Shown: positions 41,316 to 56,522, counted from the stretch's first letter. The stretch is 64,000 nt of DNA from Verrucomicrobiota bacterium (GCA_016871415.1 VHDL01000003.1:62001-126000), one strand, 5' to 3'. A program made the numbers and translations. Notes: generated by a model not told the origin, from the letters alone.

Positions 41316-44300
41316 ATGCCCCAAGAGCGCAAAAACTTCGGCCGTCTCCGTGAAGTCATCCCGCCGCCCAACCTGATCGAGAACCAGATCTTCTCGTTCA
41401 ACGAGTTCTTGCAGCTCGAAGCCGCCTCGGCGCCCGCCCGCAAGAACCTCGGCCTCGAGGCCGTCTTCCGTGAAGCCTTCCCGGTCGAGAGCAACAACGG
41501 CAACTTCCGCCTGGAGTACCTCGAGTACGGGCTCCAGATGCCCAAGTCGACCGAGCTCGAGTGCATCCGCGAGGGCACGACCTACGCCATCTCCGTCATG
41601 CTGAAGCTGCGTCTCCGCGAGAGGCAGTCCTTCAAGGACGAGGAGATCCTCATGGGCGAGGTGCCCATGATCACCGACCGTGGCTCCTTCATCGTGAACG
41701 GCGCCGAGCGCGTCGTGGTCTCCCAGCTGCACCGCAGCCCCGGCATCTGCTTTGAGGAGTCCGCCCACACCAGCGGCAAGGTGCTGCACGCCTTCCGCAT
41801 CATTCCCGACCGTGGCACCTGGATCGAGGTCCAGTTCGACCAGAACGACCTCCTCTGGGTCTACCTCGACCGCCGCCGCCGCCGCCGCAAGTTCCTCGTC
41901 ACCACCCTCCTCCGCGCCTTCGGCTACAAGGACGACAAGGACATCCTCGCCCTCTTCTACCAGCACAGGGACCTGACCGCCAAGGCGGCCCTGGACCTCG
42001 AGCCCGAGCAGCTGTCCCAGCTCGTCTACGCCGACCCCATCGTCGACGTCGAGACGGGCAAAGTCGTCGCCAAGCAGTACGACAAGCTGAGTCGTGACAC
42101 GCTCAAGGAGATCCACCGCCAGCTGCCCAAGCAGAAGTTCGGCGTGTTCGACACCGCCTTCGACGATGGCGCCATCATCCTCTCGCTGCGCAAGGACATC
42201 GGCGCCGTCCGCAACGAGGAGGAGGCCCTCAAGGAGATCTTCCGCAAGCTCCGTCCGGGCGAGCCTGTCAACGTCAAGGGCGCCCGCGCCCACATGCAGC
42301 GCCTCTTCCAGGATCCCTTGCGCTACGACCTCGGACGCGTCGGCCGCTACAAGCTCAACCAGCGCCTCGGCCTGCGGGTCGGCATGGACACCCGCACCAT
42401 CACCCCCGAGGACATCGTCGAGGCCACCAAGCTGCTCTGCAAGCTGCGCACCAAGGACGGCAACATCGACGACATCGACCACCTCGGCTCGCGCCGCGTG
42501 CGTAACGTCGGTGAACTTCTCGCCAACCAGTGCCGTTCCGGACTCAAGAACGTCATCAAGACCGTCAAGGCCCGCATCAACGAGTACGACCAGAGCGTCG
42601 ACTCGATCACCCCTCAGAAGCTGGTCAACCCCAAGCCCTTCGGCAACGCCATCCGCGAGTTCTTCGCCCGCAGCCAGCTCTCGCAGCTGATGGACCAGAT
42701 CAATCCGCTGGCCGAACTCACGCACAAGCGTCGTCTGTCGGCGCTCGGACCCGGCGGCCTCAACCGCGACCGCGCCGGCTTCGAGGTGCGCGACGTCCAC
42801 CCCTCCCATTACGGGCGCATCTGCCCAATTGAGACGCCCGAGGGGCCCAACATCGGCCTCATCAACTCGCTCTCCACCTACTCCCGTATCAACGAGTTCG
42901 GCTTCATCGAGGCTCCCTACCGTAAGGTGGTGCGCGGCAAGGTCTCCAGCCAGGTGGAGTTCATGACCGCCGACCAAGAGGAGAAGTTCAAGGTCGCCCA
43001 GGCCAACTCCGAGCTCGATGATGCCGGCCGGCTCAAGGGCAAGGTCACGGTCCGCTACCGCGACGACATCCTCGAGGTCGACCCCGAGGACGTCGACTAC
43101 ATGGACGTCTCCCCCCAGCAGGTCGTCTCCGTCGCGGCCGCGCTCATCCCCTTCCTCGAGCATGACGACGCTAACCGCGCGCTCATGGGCTCGAACATGC
43201 AGCGCCAGGGTGTGCCCCTCGTGGTCACCGAGGCTCCGTACGTCGGCACCGGCCTTGAGCGCCGCGTCGCCATCGATTCCAAGACCGTCATCGTGGCCGA
43301 GGCCCCCGGCGTCGTCGCCGCGGCCGATTCCCGTCGCATCGTCGTGAACAAGGACGGCGAAATCTCGCCCGCCCAGTTCGAGAACAAGAAGTTCAAGGGC
43401 GACCCCGCGAAGGGCGTGCACGTCTACGACCTCCGCAAGTTCCTCAAGACCAACTCTTCCACCTGCTTCAACCAGCGTCCGCTGGTGCGTCGCGGCGACA
43501 AGGTCAAGGCCGGCGACATCATCGCCGACGGCGCCGCCACCGACAAGGGCGAGCTGGCCCTCGGACGCAACGTCCTGGTCGGCTTCATGCCCTGGAACGG
43601 CTACAACTTCGAAGACGCCATCCTGCTCTCCGAGCGCCTGCTGAAGGACGACGTCTTCACGTCCGTCCACATCGAGGAGTTCGAGGTCACCGCCCGTGAC
43701 ACCAAGCTCGGGCCCGAGCAGATTACCCGCGACATCCCCAACCTCGGCGAGGAGGCCCTCCGCAACCTCAACCGCGACGGCGTCATCCGCATCGGCGCCG
43801 AGGTGAAGCCCGACGACATCCTCGTCGGCAAGATCACGCCCAAGAGCGAGGGCGACCTCGCGCCCGAGGAGAAGCTCCTCCGGGCCATCTTTGGCGAGAA
43901 GGCCCGTGACGTGAAGGACACTTCCCTGCGCGTGCCCTCCGGCATCTCCGGCATCATCATGGACGTGAAGGTCTCCTCCCGTACCGACAAGGACGACGGA
44001 CGCCTCTCGCCCAACGACCAGCGCCGCGCCCTCAAGAAGGTCAACGAGGAGTGCCGCACCGCCGACTCCCGTCTCCGTGACGAGATGACCGAGTCGCTCT
44101 CCAACATCCTGCTCGGCGAGAAGATCCCCCTCGACGTCAAGAATTCGGAGACCGGCGAGGCCATCATCCCCGCCAACCGCAAGATCACCAAGACCCTCCT
44201 CCGCCGCCTGGCCTCCGTGTCGCGCAACATCGACATGAATGACTCGCCGGTGAAGCAGAAGATTCGGCAGATCGTGGACGGCTACCACCGCAAGTTCGAC

Positions 44301-45110
44301 GAGCTCGAAAACGAGCGCTCCCGCAAGGTCGAGGCGATCGAGCAGGGCGTCGACGAGGGAGGCGCCATCAAGAACGTCAAGGTCTACGTCGCCACCAAGC
44401 GCAAGATCCAGGTCGGCGACAAGATGGCCGGCCGCCATGGCAACAAGGGCGTTGTCGCCCGCATCGTGCCCGTGGAGGACATGCCCTACCTCTCCGACGG
44501 AACCCCCGTCGACATCTGCCTCAACCCCCTCGGCGTGCCCTCGCGCATGAACGTCGGGCAGGTCCTCGAGACGCACCTGGGCTGGGCCTGCTCCAAGCTC
44601 GGCGTGAAGGTCGCCACCCCCATCTTCGACGGCATCCCCGAGAAGCAGATTCGCGACTACCTCAAGGAGGCCGGCCTCCCTGAGACGGGCAAGGCGATGC
44701 TCATCAACGGGCACACCGGCGAGGCCTTCGACCAGGACGTCGTCGTCGGCTACATCTACATGATGAAACTGAACCACCTCGTCGCGGACAAGATCCACGC
44801 CCGCGCCACCGGCCCTTACAGCCTTATCACCCAGCAGCCCCTCGGCGGTAAGGCCCAGTACGGCGGCCAGCGCTTCGGCGAGATGGAGGTCTGGGCCCTC
44901 GAGGCCTACGGCGCCGCCTACACCCTGCAGGAGCTGCTCACGGTGAAGTCCGACGACGTCGCCGGACGCACCAAAATCTACGAGCAGCTCGTGAAGGGCG
45001 ACAACACCTTGACCAGCGGCACCCCGCAGTCCTTCAACGTCCTGATGAAGGAGATGCAGGCCCTCTGCCTGGACGTCCGCCTCGGCAGCGGCGCCGCCGA
45101 ACGCAACTGA
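41316..45110 (+). CDS. rpoB: RNA polymerase beta subunit
   Basis: 1264 residues. The rifampicin region reads [20 protein letters not shown], with wild-type residues at the E. coli 516, 526 and 531 positions and Ala at 522. It then continues with [21 protein letters not shown] and [16 protein letters not shown]. The C-terminus has [27 protein letters not shown], binding the beta' clamp. It is co-directional with rpoC, 19 nt apart. The start ATG 41316 ([18 protein letters not shown]) follows CACCTTCCAACATC, with no Shine-Dalgarno sequence. Confidence 0.98.
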   Translation: MPQERKNFGRLREVIPPPNLIENQIFSFNEFLQLEAASAPARKNLGLEAVFREAFPVESNNGNFRLEYLEYGLQMPKSTELECIREGTTYAISVMLKLRLRERQSFKDEEILMGEVPMITDRGSFIVNGAERVVVSQLHRSPGICFEESAHTSGKVLHAFRIIPDRGTWIEVQFDQNDLLWVYLDRRRRRRKFLVTTLLRAFGYKDDKDILALFYQHRDLTAKAALDLEPEQLSQLVYADPIVDVETGKVVAKQYDKLSRDTLKEIHRQLPKQKFGVFDTAFDDGAIILSLRKDIGAVRNEEEALKEIFRKLRPGEPVNVKGARAHMQRLFQDPLRYDLGRVGRYKLNQRLGLRVGMDTRTITPEDIVEATKLLCKLRTKDGNIDDIDHLGSRRVRNVGELLANQCRSGLKNVIKTVKARINEYDQSVDSITPQKLVNPKPFGNAIREFFARSQLSQLMDQINPLAELTHKRRLSALGPGGLNRDRAGFEVRDVHPSHYGRICPIETPEGPNIGLINSLSTYSRINEFGFIEAPYRKVVRGKVSSQVEFMTADQEEKFKVAQANSELDDAGRLKGKVTVRYRDDILEVDPEDVDYMDVSPQQVVSVAAALIPFLEHDDANRALMGSNMQRQGVPLVVTEAPYVGTGLERRVAIDSKTVIVAEAPGVVAAADSRRIVVNKDGEISPAQFENKKFKGDPAKGVHVYDLRKFLKTNSSTCFNQRPLVRRGDKVKAGDIIADGAATDKGELALGRNVLVGFMPWNGYNFEDAILLSERLLKDDVFTSVHIEEFEVTARDTKLGPEQITRDIPNLGEEALRNLNRDGVIRIGAEVKPDDILVGKITPKSEGDLAPEEKLLRAIFGEKARDVKDTSLRVPSGISGIIMDVKVSSRTDKDDGRLSPNDQRRALKKVNEECRTADSRLRDEMTESLSNILLGEKIPLDVKNSETGEAIIPANRKITKTLLRRLASVSRNIDMNDSPVKQKIRQIVDGYHRKFDELENERSRKVEAIEQGVDEGGAIKNVKVYVATKRKIQVGDKMAGRHGNKGVVARIVPVEDMPYLSDGTPVDICLNPLGVPSRMNVGQVLETHLGWACSKLGVKVATPIFDGIPEKQIRDYLKEAGLPETGKAMLINGHTGEAFDQDVVVGYIYMMKLNHLVADKIHARATGPYSLITQQPLGGKAQYGGQRFGEMEVWALEAYGAAYTLQELLTVKSDDVAGRTKIYEQLVKGDNTLTSGTPQSFNVLMKEMQALCLDVRLGSGAAERN

Positions 45111-45129
45111 ACCTCCCACCCTTACCGAC

Positions 45130-49467
<4,338 letters not shown>

Positions 49468-49479
49468 GGACGTCTCAAG

Positions 49480-49515
49480 CCCCGTCTCCCTGACCGGAGG
49501 CGGGGTTTTTTCTTT
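49480..49515 (+). terminator. Terminator after rpoC
   Basis: Stem CCCCGTCTCC / GGAGGCGGGG (10 pairs, one G-T) with loop CTGACC, followed by TTTTTTCTTT. It ends the rpoBC operon 13 nt after the stop. Confidence 0.92.
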
Positions 49516-49533
49516 CCCGGGGTCTTTTGGGGG

Positions 49534-49562
49534 TTGAAGCCCCAGCCCGTCAGGGCTATCCC
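49534..49562 (+). promoter_or_regulatory. Candidate promoter for the polysaccharide export operon
   Basis: TTGAAG (49534-49539), 17-nt spacer, TATCCC (49557-49562), about 25 nt before the first ATG and just after the rpoC terminator. Confidence 0.35.
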
Positions 49563-49587
49563 TAAGAGTCCAACCCCTGACCCAGCC

Positions 49588-50850
49588 ATGTCCCGATTCC
49601 TGATCGCGGCTTCCGCCCTCACCCTCGCCGCCTCCGCCTCCGCCGCGGTGTCCTGGTTGCCGACCTCGCCACTCTTCCAGATCGGTGACGACCTGGACAT
49701 TTTCACGGACTCCTCCCTTGCGGTCGAGACCACGGACAACCTCTACTCCCAGGCTGTCGCCACTTCGGCCACCTTCTTTACCGTCAGCCCGGGTATCACC
49801 CTTGAGTACGGCCGTGAAACTGGCTTCGAGGTCATCCTGCTCGCACGACGGGGCTTCGTCCAGTTCACCGATTCCAGCCTCAGTAATCTCAATGACGAGC
49901 GGGATTTACTGTCGGGCAAGGTCCGGTTCTCCACCGGCGGCCCCCTGACGCTCGCCCTCGACTCCTCCTACCGCGAGACCGCCCGTAACGACGATCTCGC
50001 GCAGCAGGGCATCACCGGCGCCGTCATCGGGACGAATCTGCTCCGTCAGGTCAACTACAGCCACTTGCTCGAAGCTGACTATCGTCTCTCCGAGAAGGTC
50101 CAGCTCGGCGTCGGCGTCTCGCGCGCTTACAACCACTACAAGGACCCCACCACCGTTGTCAACGGAGCCCTGCAGACCTTCAATACCAATGCTCTCACCG
50201 AGACGGACGCCGTCTCCGTGCCGGTCGACATCGAGTACCAAGCCTTCGAGAAGCTCTGGTTCGGCCTCCGTTACCAGCGCGAGCAGACCGACTATTCCGC
50301 CGCGCCCTACTTTGACTCCTCCGGTGCGGCGCGCGCCGCCCTTCCCGGACGCCTGAACAAGGACTTCTACGGTCTCACGACCCGCGGTCAGCTGACCGAA
50401 TCCGGCAAGCTGAACGCCACCGCCCGCCTCGGCTGGCTTGATTTCCAGAACGAGGGCGCGGCCTCGGACGGCGTGGCCTCCTGGTCCGTCACGCTCAACC
50501 ATGTCCTCACCGACAAGCTGAGCCACAACCTCACGCTCTCCCGTGACGTCACCGCCTCCTCCACCGGCGGCCAGAATGACACGACGGCCTACACCTACGG
50601 CATGAACATGAACGCGGGCGAGGGGCTCACGCTCAACCTGTCCGTCACCCGCAACGAGACCGACGCCCTCAACGCCGGAACGCTCACGGCCGTCAGCACG
50701 ATGGTGTATACGCTGGGCGCGGATTTCCGTTACAATTCCAACCTGACTTTCAACGCGGGCTACAACTTCACCGAGTCCCGCATCGCCAACAACGCCGCGG
50801 GCAACTTCAGTTCCAACACCCTGACGCTGTCGGCGGCCTTCCGTTACTGA
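49588..50850 (+). CDS. Outer-membrane beta-barrel protein, polysaccharide-associated
   Basis: 420 residues from ATG 49588. A signal peptide (MSRFLIAASALTLAASASA) is followed by alternating strands typical of a barrel, with many aromatic girdle residues, ending in Phe/Tyr (LTLSAAFRY), the usual C-terminal outer-membrane signal. Repeated strand pairs such as GLTLNLSVTRNETDAL occur. It heads an operon with a Wza-like lipoprotein and a tyrosine kinase, so it may act in polysaccharide export or modification at the outer membrane. Exosortase-linked clusters carry similar barrels, but no exosortase is nearby. Confidence 0.75.
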   Translation: MSRFLIAASALTLAASASAAVSWLPTSPLFQIGDDLDIFTDSSLAVETTDNLYSQAVATSATFFTVSPGITLEYGRETGFEVILLARRGFVQFTDSSLSNLNDERDLLSGKVRFSTGGPLTLALDSSYRETARNDDLAQQGITGAVIGTNLLRQVNYSHLLEADYRLSEKVQLGVGVSRAYNHYKDPTTVVNGALQTFNTNALTETDAVSVPVDIEYQAFEKLWFGLRYQREQTDYSAAPYFDSSGAARAALPGRLNKDFYGLTTRGQLTESGKLNATARLGWLDFQNEGAASDGVASWSVTLNHVLTDKLSHNLTLSRDVTASSTGGQNDTTAYTYGMNMNAGEGLTLNLSVTRNETDALNAGTLTAVSTMVYTLGADFRYNSNLTFNAGYNFTESRIANNAAGNFSSNTLTLSAAFRY

Positions 50851-50888
50851 GAACGTAACAGGGCGCCGGGAGGCGCCCGCGATCCACC

Positions 50889-51629
50889 ATGCGGTCCCAT
50901 TCGAGGAACATCGTCCTGTCTCTGCTGACGGCCCTGTTCTTCTCGGGCTGCGCCCCCCGTCGGGCCAGTGAGTTCGACTTTCCCGATCCCAACTCCGAAG
51001 ACGTGCTCAGGATCGGCGGCGGTGCGGCCGAGCCCGCGCGCCCGCCCGCTGCCGCCGTCGAGCCCGCCCCGACCGGTGCGCCCGGCGTCCCTGCGACCGC
51101 CGAGCCCGCGCCCCGGAGGGCGGAAGGGAAGGGGACCTACCGTCTCCGGGCCCGTGACTCCGTGCGCATCCAGGTGATCAACGAGCCCGACACCCTCATC
51201 GAGCGGCGCATCAACCCCGACGGCACCGTCGACATCCCGTTCCTCAAACAGCTCGTCCCGCTCGCCGGACGCACGGTCACCGAATCCCAGGAGGAGCTCG
51301 CCCGACTCTTCCGCCGATACTTCAAGGAGCCGCAGGTCATCCTCTCCATCGCCAGCTATGCGGAGCGCCGGGTCTACGTGTCCGGCTACGTCAGCAAGCC
51401 CGGGCCCGTCGCCATCCCCCCCGAAGAGGAGCTCACGCTCGGCCGGGCGCTCTCCATGGCGGGAGGCATCCTCCCCCGCGGCCGGCGTTCCGACGTCGCC
51501 GTGAAGCGCATCCGCGACGGCGTCGTGCAGGTCATCAGCAAGGACATGCGCAAGATTGATTCCGGCGACGAACCTGATTTCGTGCTGGAGGACGAGGACC
51601 AAATCTACGTCGATGACAGTCGCATCTGA
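50889..51629 (+). CDS. Polysaccharide export lipoprotein, Wza-like
   Basis: 246 residues. A lipoprotein signal ends FFSGC (lipidated Cys near 21). After a Pro/Ala-rich linker (residues 50-82), the Poly_export domain has YRLRARDSVRIQVINEP and NPDGTVDIPFLKQLVPLAG, followed by one SLBB-type segment (VYVSGYVSKPGPVAIP...TLGRALSMAGG). It is shorter than E. coli Wza (379) and lacks extra SLBB repeats, so it may be a periplasmic ring subunit that needs a partner barrel (the gene upstream). It is 2 nt from the kinase gene. Confidence 0.88.
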   Translation: MRSHSRNIVLSLLTALFFSGCAPRRASEFDFPDPNSEDVLRIGGGAAEPARPPAAAVEPAPTGAPGVPATAEPAPRRAEGKGTYRLRARDSVRIQVINEPDTLIERRINPDGTVDIPFLKQLVPLAGRTVTESQEELARLFRRYFKEPQVILSIASYAERRVYVSGYVSKPGPVAIPPEEELTLGRALSMAGGILPRGRRSDVAVKRIRDGVVQVISKDMRKIDSGDEPDFVLEDEDQIYVDDSRI

Positions 51630-51631
51630 AG

Positions 51632-53917
51632 ATGGATAAGCCTGAACAGCAGTCCGGTCAGCCCCGGTTCGAGCCCAATCCACGCAGGGAGCAGGACTAC
51701 CGTTCCTACGGCGGCTATGGAGGCTACGGAGCCGGCTACGGGCAGGGCTACGGGCAGGGCTACGGGCAGGGTTACGGGCAGGGCTACGGCAATTACGGCC
51801 AGCAGGGCAAGGCGGGCATCCCCGTCACGGCCTACCTCGTCATGCTGCGGGAGCACGCCTGGTGGATCCTGCTCCTCACCCTGGTCGGCATGGCCGCGTC
51901 GTTGTTTAGCACCTACAGCACCATGCCGGAGTACCGGGCCACCGGCCGGCTCAGGGTCTTCCGTCTCGCTCCCACCATCGCCGGACAGAATTCCAGCGTC
52001 GAGGACAGCCTCAAAATCCTCTCCAGCGATGACTTCTTCACCGCTGTCGAGTCGATGCGCAGTTCGGCCATCATCGAGGGCGTCTCCCGTCGGCTGACCG
52101 CCGCCGAGAAGAAGCAGGTGATCGAGCCCTACCAGGCCGGGAACATCTTCAGCGGGCCGCTCACCGAGCAGGAAGTCTTCGCCCTCCAGCGCGGCATCAC
52201 CCCCCAGCGACAGACGTTGGTCGTCAACGTCGAGTTCACCCACCGCGACCGCGACCTGGCCCGCTACGTCGCTCGTCTGTTCTGCGAGGCCATCCAGAAG
52301 AACAGCGAGGACGAGCGTCTCACCATCGCCAACCCGCTGGTCGAGCGCGCGCGCATCGAGATCGAATCCCTCGAGGACAAGGTGCGCAGGCTGTACGAGC
52401 AGAAGAACGAGCTCATCCGAAGCCAGAAGCTCCTCGCGATTGCCAAGGACACCGGCACGCTCACCGCCGAGCGGTCCGTGCTGGTCAAGGACCGCGAGGA
52501 AGTGCGCAAGCAGATCGATGAGAGCGACATCGTCGTACGCAACGTCGCCGCCCAGCGTGCCGCCGGCAAGGACGTCGCCGAAATCGTCCAGGTCCGCACG
52601 GACGAGCGCGTCAGCGCCCTCTGGGTCAAGCTGACTGACCTCCGAGTCGCCGTGGCTGCGATGGAGAAGAAGTACACCGACCAGCACCCTGCCCTCGTGC
52701 TTAGCCGCACCCAGCTCGACCAGACCCGTCGTGAGCTCGACGATGTCGTCGTCCTCTCGGTCGCGCGGCTTGACGCCTCGCTTCAGAACGCCCGCGCCCG
52801 CCTCGAGGCCATCCTGAAGAACCTTGCCGCCAAGGAGGATGAGATCTCCCGGCTCCAAGCCGCCAGCGTGGAGCTCGAACGGGTCGACAAGGACATCCGC
52901 GGCTCCGAGGATTTCCTCGCCAAGCTCAAGCTCAGCTACGAGGAGGCCAAGCTCCGCTCTAGCTCCAGCGGCGTCAGCACCTCCATCCGCATCCTCGACC
53001 TCCCCTCTGTGGCGGACAAGCCCATCAACAAGAACTACTACATGAGCGGGCTCGTCGGAATGGGCGTCGGCCTGGCGCTCGGCCTCGGGCTCGCCTTGCT
53101 GCTCGGCACTTTCGACGACCGCATCAAGTCGGCCCGTGACGTCGAGGGCGGACTCGGACTTCCCCTGCTCGGCACGATCCCAAAGATCTCCAAGACCGCG
53201 GGCCCCGACCGGGCGCTGCTTGCGCGTCAGGACAAGGACCGGATGGCCACGGAGGCGGTGCGCGCCCTTTACTCCTCGTTGAAGATCGGTCCCGCCAGTT
53301 CCGGCGGCCGCGTCTTCCTGATCACCTCGACCCGCCCCAGCGAGGGCAAGACCTTCGTCACCTCCAACCTAGCGCTGCTCTTCTCGCAGCACGCCGAAAG
53401 GGTCCTCGTCATCGACGCCGACCTCCGCCTTCCCAACGTCGGGCCGTCGCTCGGGTTCGCCGGCGACGGCGGCCTTAGCCGCTGGTTCAACGGCGAGATG
53501 ACGCTCGATGAGGCGATTGTGCGCGACGTCGTTCCCGGCCTTGACGTCCTCCCCGTCGGCGTAAGCTGTCGCAATCCGACCCAGGTCATCAATCATCCGA
53601 GGTTCTCCGAGCTGCTCGACGACCTCCGTTCGAAATACGACCGGGTCTTCATCGACTCGCCCCCCGTCGGCGCCGTCTCCGACGCCCTGCATCTCATCCC
53701 TAAGGTGGAAGGTGTCATCTACGTGGTGAGGTATAACCTCGTCAGCCTCCGGAGCGCCGTCTCCTGCCTGGCCCGTCTCCGCGAGGCGGGCGCTCCGCTG
53801 CTGGGCGTGGTGCTCAACCGCATGTCGCTCCGCATGGCCTCGGTCTACACCGACAGCTACGACGCCTCCTACCGCAAGTATTACGTCGACGCCCCGGACC
53901 AAGGGCGCGCCCGCTGA
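51632..53917 (+). CDS. Polysaccharide copolymerase / bacterial tyrosine kinase, Wzc-like
   Basis: 761 residues. The N-terminus (about 22-56) is a Tyr-Gly-Gln repeat (YGQG units). A first membrane helix near 74-92 (WWILLLTLVGMAASLF) and a second near 475-490 (LVGMGVGLALGLGLALL) flank a coiled periplasmic domain. The cytoplasmic kinase has Walker A PSEGKTFVTSN (near 569), A' VLVIDADLRLP and Walker B VFIDSPPVG (near 672). A C-terminal Tyr cluster (SVYTDSYDASYRKYY) should be autophosphorylated, as in Wzc/CapB. It controls polysaccharide chain length or export with the upstream lipoprotein. Confidence 0.9.
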   Translation: MDKPEQQSGQPRFEPNPRREQDYRSYGGYGGYGAGYGQGYGQGYGQGYGQGYGNYGQQGKAGIPVTAYLVMLREHAWWILLLTLVGMAASLFSTYSTMPEYRATGRLRVFRLAPTIAGQNSSVEDSLKILSSDDFFTAVESMRSSAIIEGVSRRLTAAEKKQVIEPYQAGNIFSGPLTEQEVFALQRGITPQRQTLVVNVEFTHRDRDLARYVARLFCEAIQKNSEDERLTIANPLVERARIEIESLEDKVRRLYEQKNELIRSQKLLAIAKDTGTLTAERSVLVKDREEVRKQIDESDIVVRNVAAQRAAGKDVAEIVQVRTDERVSALWVKLTDLRVAVAAMEKKYTDQHPALVLSRTQLDQTRRELDDVVVLSVARLDASLQNARARLEAILKNLAAKEDEISRLQAASVELERVDKDIRGSEDFLAKLKLSYEEAKLRSSSSGVSTSIRILDLPSVADKPINKNYYMSGLVGMGVGLALGLGLALLLGTFDDRIKSARDVEGGLGLPLLGTIPKISKTAGPDRALLARQDKDRMATEAVRALYSSLKIGPASSGGRVFLITSTRPSEGKTFVTSNLALLFSQHAERVLVIDADLRLPNVGPSLGFAGDGGLSRWFNGEMTLDEAIVRDVVPGLDVLPVGVSCRNPTQVINHPRFSELLDDLRSKYDRVFIDSPPVGAVSDALHLIPKVEGVIYVVRYNLVSLRSAVSCLARLREAGAPLLGVVLNRMSLRMASVYTDSYDASYRKYYVDAPDQGRAR
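51737..51784 (+). repeat. Four 12-bp tandem repeats encoding YGQG
   Basis: Units of TACGGGCAGGGC at 51737, 51749, 51761 (last base T) and 51773, in frame at the kinase N-terminus. Copies are nearly identical, so copy number could vary between strains. Confidence 0.9.
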
Positions 53918-53928
53918 CCTCCTTCCCC

Positions 53929-54711
53929 ATGCGCCGCCGCCTCGCCCTGCTGTTCGCCGCCGCCGTGGCCTTCGTCTCCGGTTGCGAGACCGTGCCCGTC
54001 TCCGGCCGGTCCCAGCTCATCTTGGTCAGCGACAAGGAGATCTCCGCCCTCGCCGCCGGGGAGTTCTCCAAGATGAAGAAGGCCCCCGGCGACCCCCGTC
54101 TGGCCAAGATCCGTGAGATCGGCCTCAAGGTCGTGGCCGCCGCCCGTCCTGACGATCGCGCCGGGGTACTGCCGCCCGCCGCCCGCTGGGAGTTCGCAAT
54201 CATCGACGACAAGGCTCCCAACGCCTTCGCCATGCCCGGAGGCAAGATCGGCTTCAACACGGGTATGTTCGCCTTCACGCCGACGGATGACGACATTGCG
54301 GTCATCCTGGGACACGAAGTGGCCCACGTCCTCTGCCGCCATGGCGCGGAGCGCGTCTCCCAAGCCATGATGATGACCGCCTCGGTCATCATCGCCGACC
54401 AGGCTACGCGCAACAAGTCCGAGAGCACGCGCAACGCCTGGATGGTGGCCCTGCCGGCCGTCGCCCAAGTGGGCGTGATGCTGCCTTACAGCCGGGCCCA
54501 CGAATCCGAGTCCGACAAGCTCGGGCTGTTCTTCATGGCCCGGGCGGGATACAATCCGGAGGCTGCGCCCGCCTTCTGGACCCGCTTCGCCGCCAAGGGG
54601 GGCAGCAAGACCCCCGAGTTCCTTTCCACGCACCCTTCGGACAGCACGCGCATCGCCAACCTCAGGGCCTGGATGCCTCAGGCCAAGGCGCAGATGCCGC
54701 GCAAGCCCTGA
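53929..54711 (+). CDS. M48-family metalloprotease lipoprotein
   Basis: 260 residues. A lipoprotein signal (MRRRLALLFAAAVAFVSGC, Cys19) precedes a zinc peptidase domain with HEVAH at 129-133 (GHEVAHV) and a third ligand Glu in HESESDKLG, plus SESDKLGLFFMARAGYNP. Relatives such as LoiP/BepA act in outer-membrane quality control. It is 11 nt after the kinase gene and may belong to that operon. Its stop is 8 nt from the convergent sppA stop. Confidence 0.88.
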   Translation: MRRRLALLFAAAVAFVSGCETVPVSGRSQLILVSDKEISALAAGEFSKMKKAPGDPRLAKIREIGLKVVAAARPDDRAGVLPPAARWEFAIIDDKAPNAFAMPGGKIGFNTGMFAFTPTDDDIAVILGHEVAHVLCRHGAERVSQAMMMTASVIIADQATRNKSESTRNAWMVALPAVAQVGVMLPYSRAHESESDKLGLFFMARAGYNPEAAPAFWTRFAAKGGSKTPEFLSTHPSDSTRIANLRAWMPQAKAQMPRKP

Positions 54712-54719
54712 CCCGGGGT

Positions 54720-56522
54720 TCAGCGCGACTCGATCCGGCCGGGCCCCCTGAGGTAGACGCCCTTGGGATCATTGAGACTGCGAAAGGTCCTAAGCAGGGT
54801 TGCGTTCAATCGGAGGAGGTTCCGCAAGGGGTCGGCGTCGGCCCCGCGAGTGAACACGGGATCCTCCTCGTCGTCGGACAGCAGCTGTTCCAGCAGATTC
54901 TGACGACCCTCGTGCAGCCGGGGCACCTGGACGATCTCCGCACGGTCGAGCTTCGCCAGCTTGCGTGCCGCCGCGATGGACGCCCTGAGTCCGCCGAAAG
55001 CGTCGACCAACCCAGCCTGCTTGGCGTCGGGGGCGAGCCAGACGCGTCCCTGGGCCACCGCATGGACCGCGTCACGCTTCATCTTGCGTCCTTCGGCCAC
55101 GACCCCGAGGAAGTCCTCGTAGACCCCGTCCACCAGCGTCTGGACCACCGCCATCTCCTGCGGCGTGGCCGGACGGTGGGAGGAGAGCAGGTCCGCGTAG
55201 GCGCCGATCTTCACGCCGTCGGTGCCGAGGCCGACCTTTTCCGCCAGCCCGCCGTAATTGAAGTGGAGTCCGAAGACGCCGATCGAGCCGGTGATGGTGA
55301 GGCGGTCGGCGACGACCGTGTCGGCCCGCGCGGCGATGTAATAGCCGCCGCTCGCCGCCACGTCGCCGAGCGAGGCGACGACGGGCACGCCCTTGGCGCG
55401 CAGCAGGGCGACCTCGCGGGCCACGACGTCGCTGGCGAAGGCCGACCCGCCGGGACTGTTCACCCGCAGCACGACGGCCTTGACCTCGGAATCCGCCCGC
55501 AGCTGCCTGAGGTGGTGCGCGACGCGGTCCCCGCCGGCGCTGGACGGGTCGCCCCAGCCGTCGACGATGTCGCCTTCGGCATACACGACCGCGATGCGTT
55601 CGCCCTGCGTGGGCAGCCGCACCTTGCGGGCGTAACGTCCGAGTGAGATCTGACGGAAGGAAGTGCCGTCGTCGGCGGCGGCCGCCCCGGCTTCGATGAC
55701 CTTCGCGACGAGTTCGTCACGGTGCAGGGCCTCGTCTGCGAGCCTCAGGTCCACCGCGCGCTCCGCGGAAAAGACTCCGCCCGAGTCCACGGTCCGCACC
55801 ATGGCGGCTGCCGCGATGCCGCGCGAAGCGGCGACCTCGGCCAGGATGCGGGACCACGCGCTGCGCAGCAGCGCGGTCTCCTGCTCCCTTGAGGCTGCGC
55901 TCATCGCGGAAGCGATGAATGGCTCGACCGCGGACTTGTACTTGCCCACCCGCGTCACCTGCACGCCGATGCCCGCCTTCTCCAGGCTCGATCCGAAGTA
56001 TGGCCCGAAGGAGGCCAGGCCGCTGAGCTGGATTTCGCCCGCCTTGTGGACGTAGAGCGGCTTGGCCACGCTCGCGAGGTAGTATTGAGATTGCGAGCCG
56101 TTCTCGACCCATGCGATGACCGGTTTGCCCGACTTCGCGAATTCCGCCACGGCCGCGCGGAGTTCCGACGCCTGGGCGAGTCCGGCGTCGAGTTCGCCCG
56201 CGAAGAGGATTCCCGCAATGGCTGGGTCTTTGGCGGCCATGTCCACCGCCTCGAGCGCGCGTAGCAGGTCGACCCTGGGGCCCTCTCCGCCGGAGAGCAG
56301 CGTCCCCAGGGAAGGCTCGCCGAACTCGGGCGTGTCGGTCACGCGCAGGCCGCCGCCGATCACGAGCATCGACTTCGGCCTGACGTGCACGGGGAGTTCG
56401 GTTTGGGAGCCGGCGGAGCTCGCCATCGCCACGAGGAGCACGGTCGCTCCGAAGGCGAGGATTAGGCCCGCCAGGACCGTGCCGAGGGTGGACGCCGCCA
56501 GATTGCGCAGGAATTCCTTCAT
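54720..56522 (-). CDS. sppA: Signal peptide peptidase SppA, 67 kDa type
   Basis: 600 residues with one N-terminal membrane segment (about 10-34) and two homologous ClpP-fold halves. The Lys/Ser dyad is K196 (RVGKYKSAVEPF) in the first half and S391 (GDVAASGGYYIA) in the second, as in E. coli SppA. It degrades cleaved signal peptides in the inner membrane. It is divergent from the conserved unknown gene at 56636 with a 113-nt gap, and convergent with the M48 gene. Confidence 0.93.
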   Translation of the reverse strand: MKEFLRNLAASTLGTVLAGLILAFGATVLLVAMASSAGSQTELPVHVRPKSMLVIGGGLRVTDTPEFGEPSLGTLLSGGEGPRVDLLRALEAVDMAAKDPAIAGILFAGELDAGLAQASELRAAVAEFAKSGKPVIAWVENGSQSQYYLASVAKPLYVHKAGEIQLSGLASFGPYFGSSLEKAGIGVQVTRVGKYKSAVEPFIASAMSAASREQETALLRSAWSRILAEVAASRGIAAAAMVRTVDSGGVFSAERAVDLRLADEALHRDELVAKVIEAGAAAADDGTSFRQISLGRYARKVRLPTQGERIAVVYAEGDIVDGWGDPSSAGGDRVAHHLRQLRADSEVKAVVLRVNSPGGSAFASDVVAREVALLRAKGVPVVASLGDVAASGGYYIAARADTVVADRLTITGSIGVFGLHFNYGGLAEKVGLGTDGVKIGAYADLLSSHRPATPQEMAVVQTLVDGVYEDFLGVVAEGRKMKRDAVHAVAQGRVWLAPDAKQAGLVDAFGGLRASIAAARKLAKLDRAEIVQVPRLHEGRQNLLEQLLSDDEEDPVFTRGADADPLRNLLRLNATLLRTFRSLNDPKGVYLRGPGRIESR

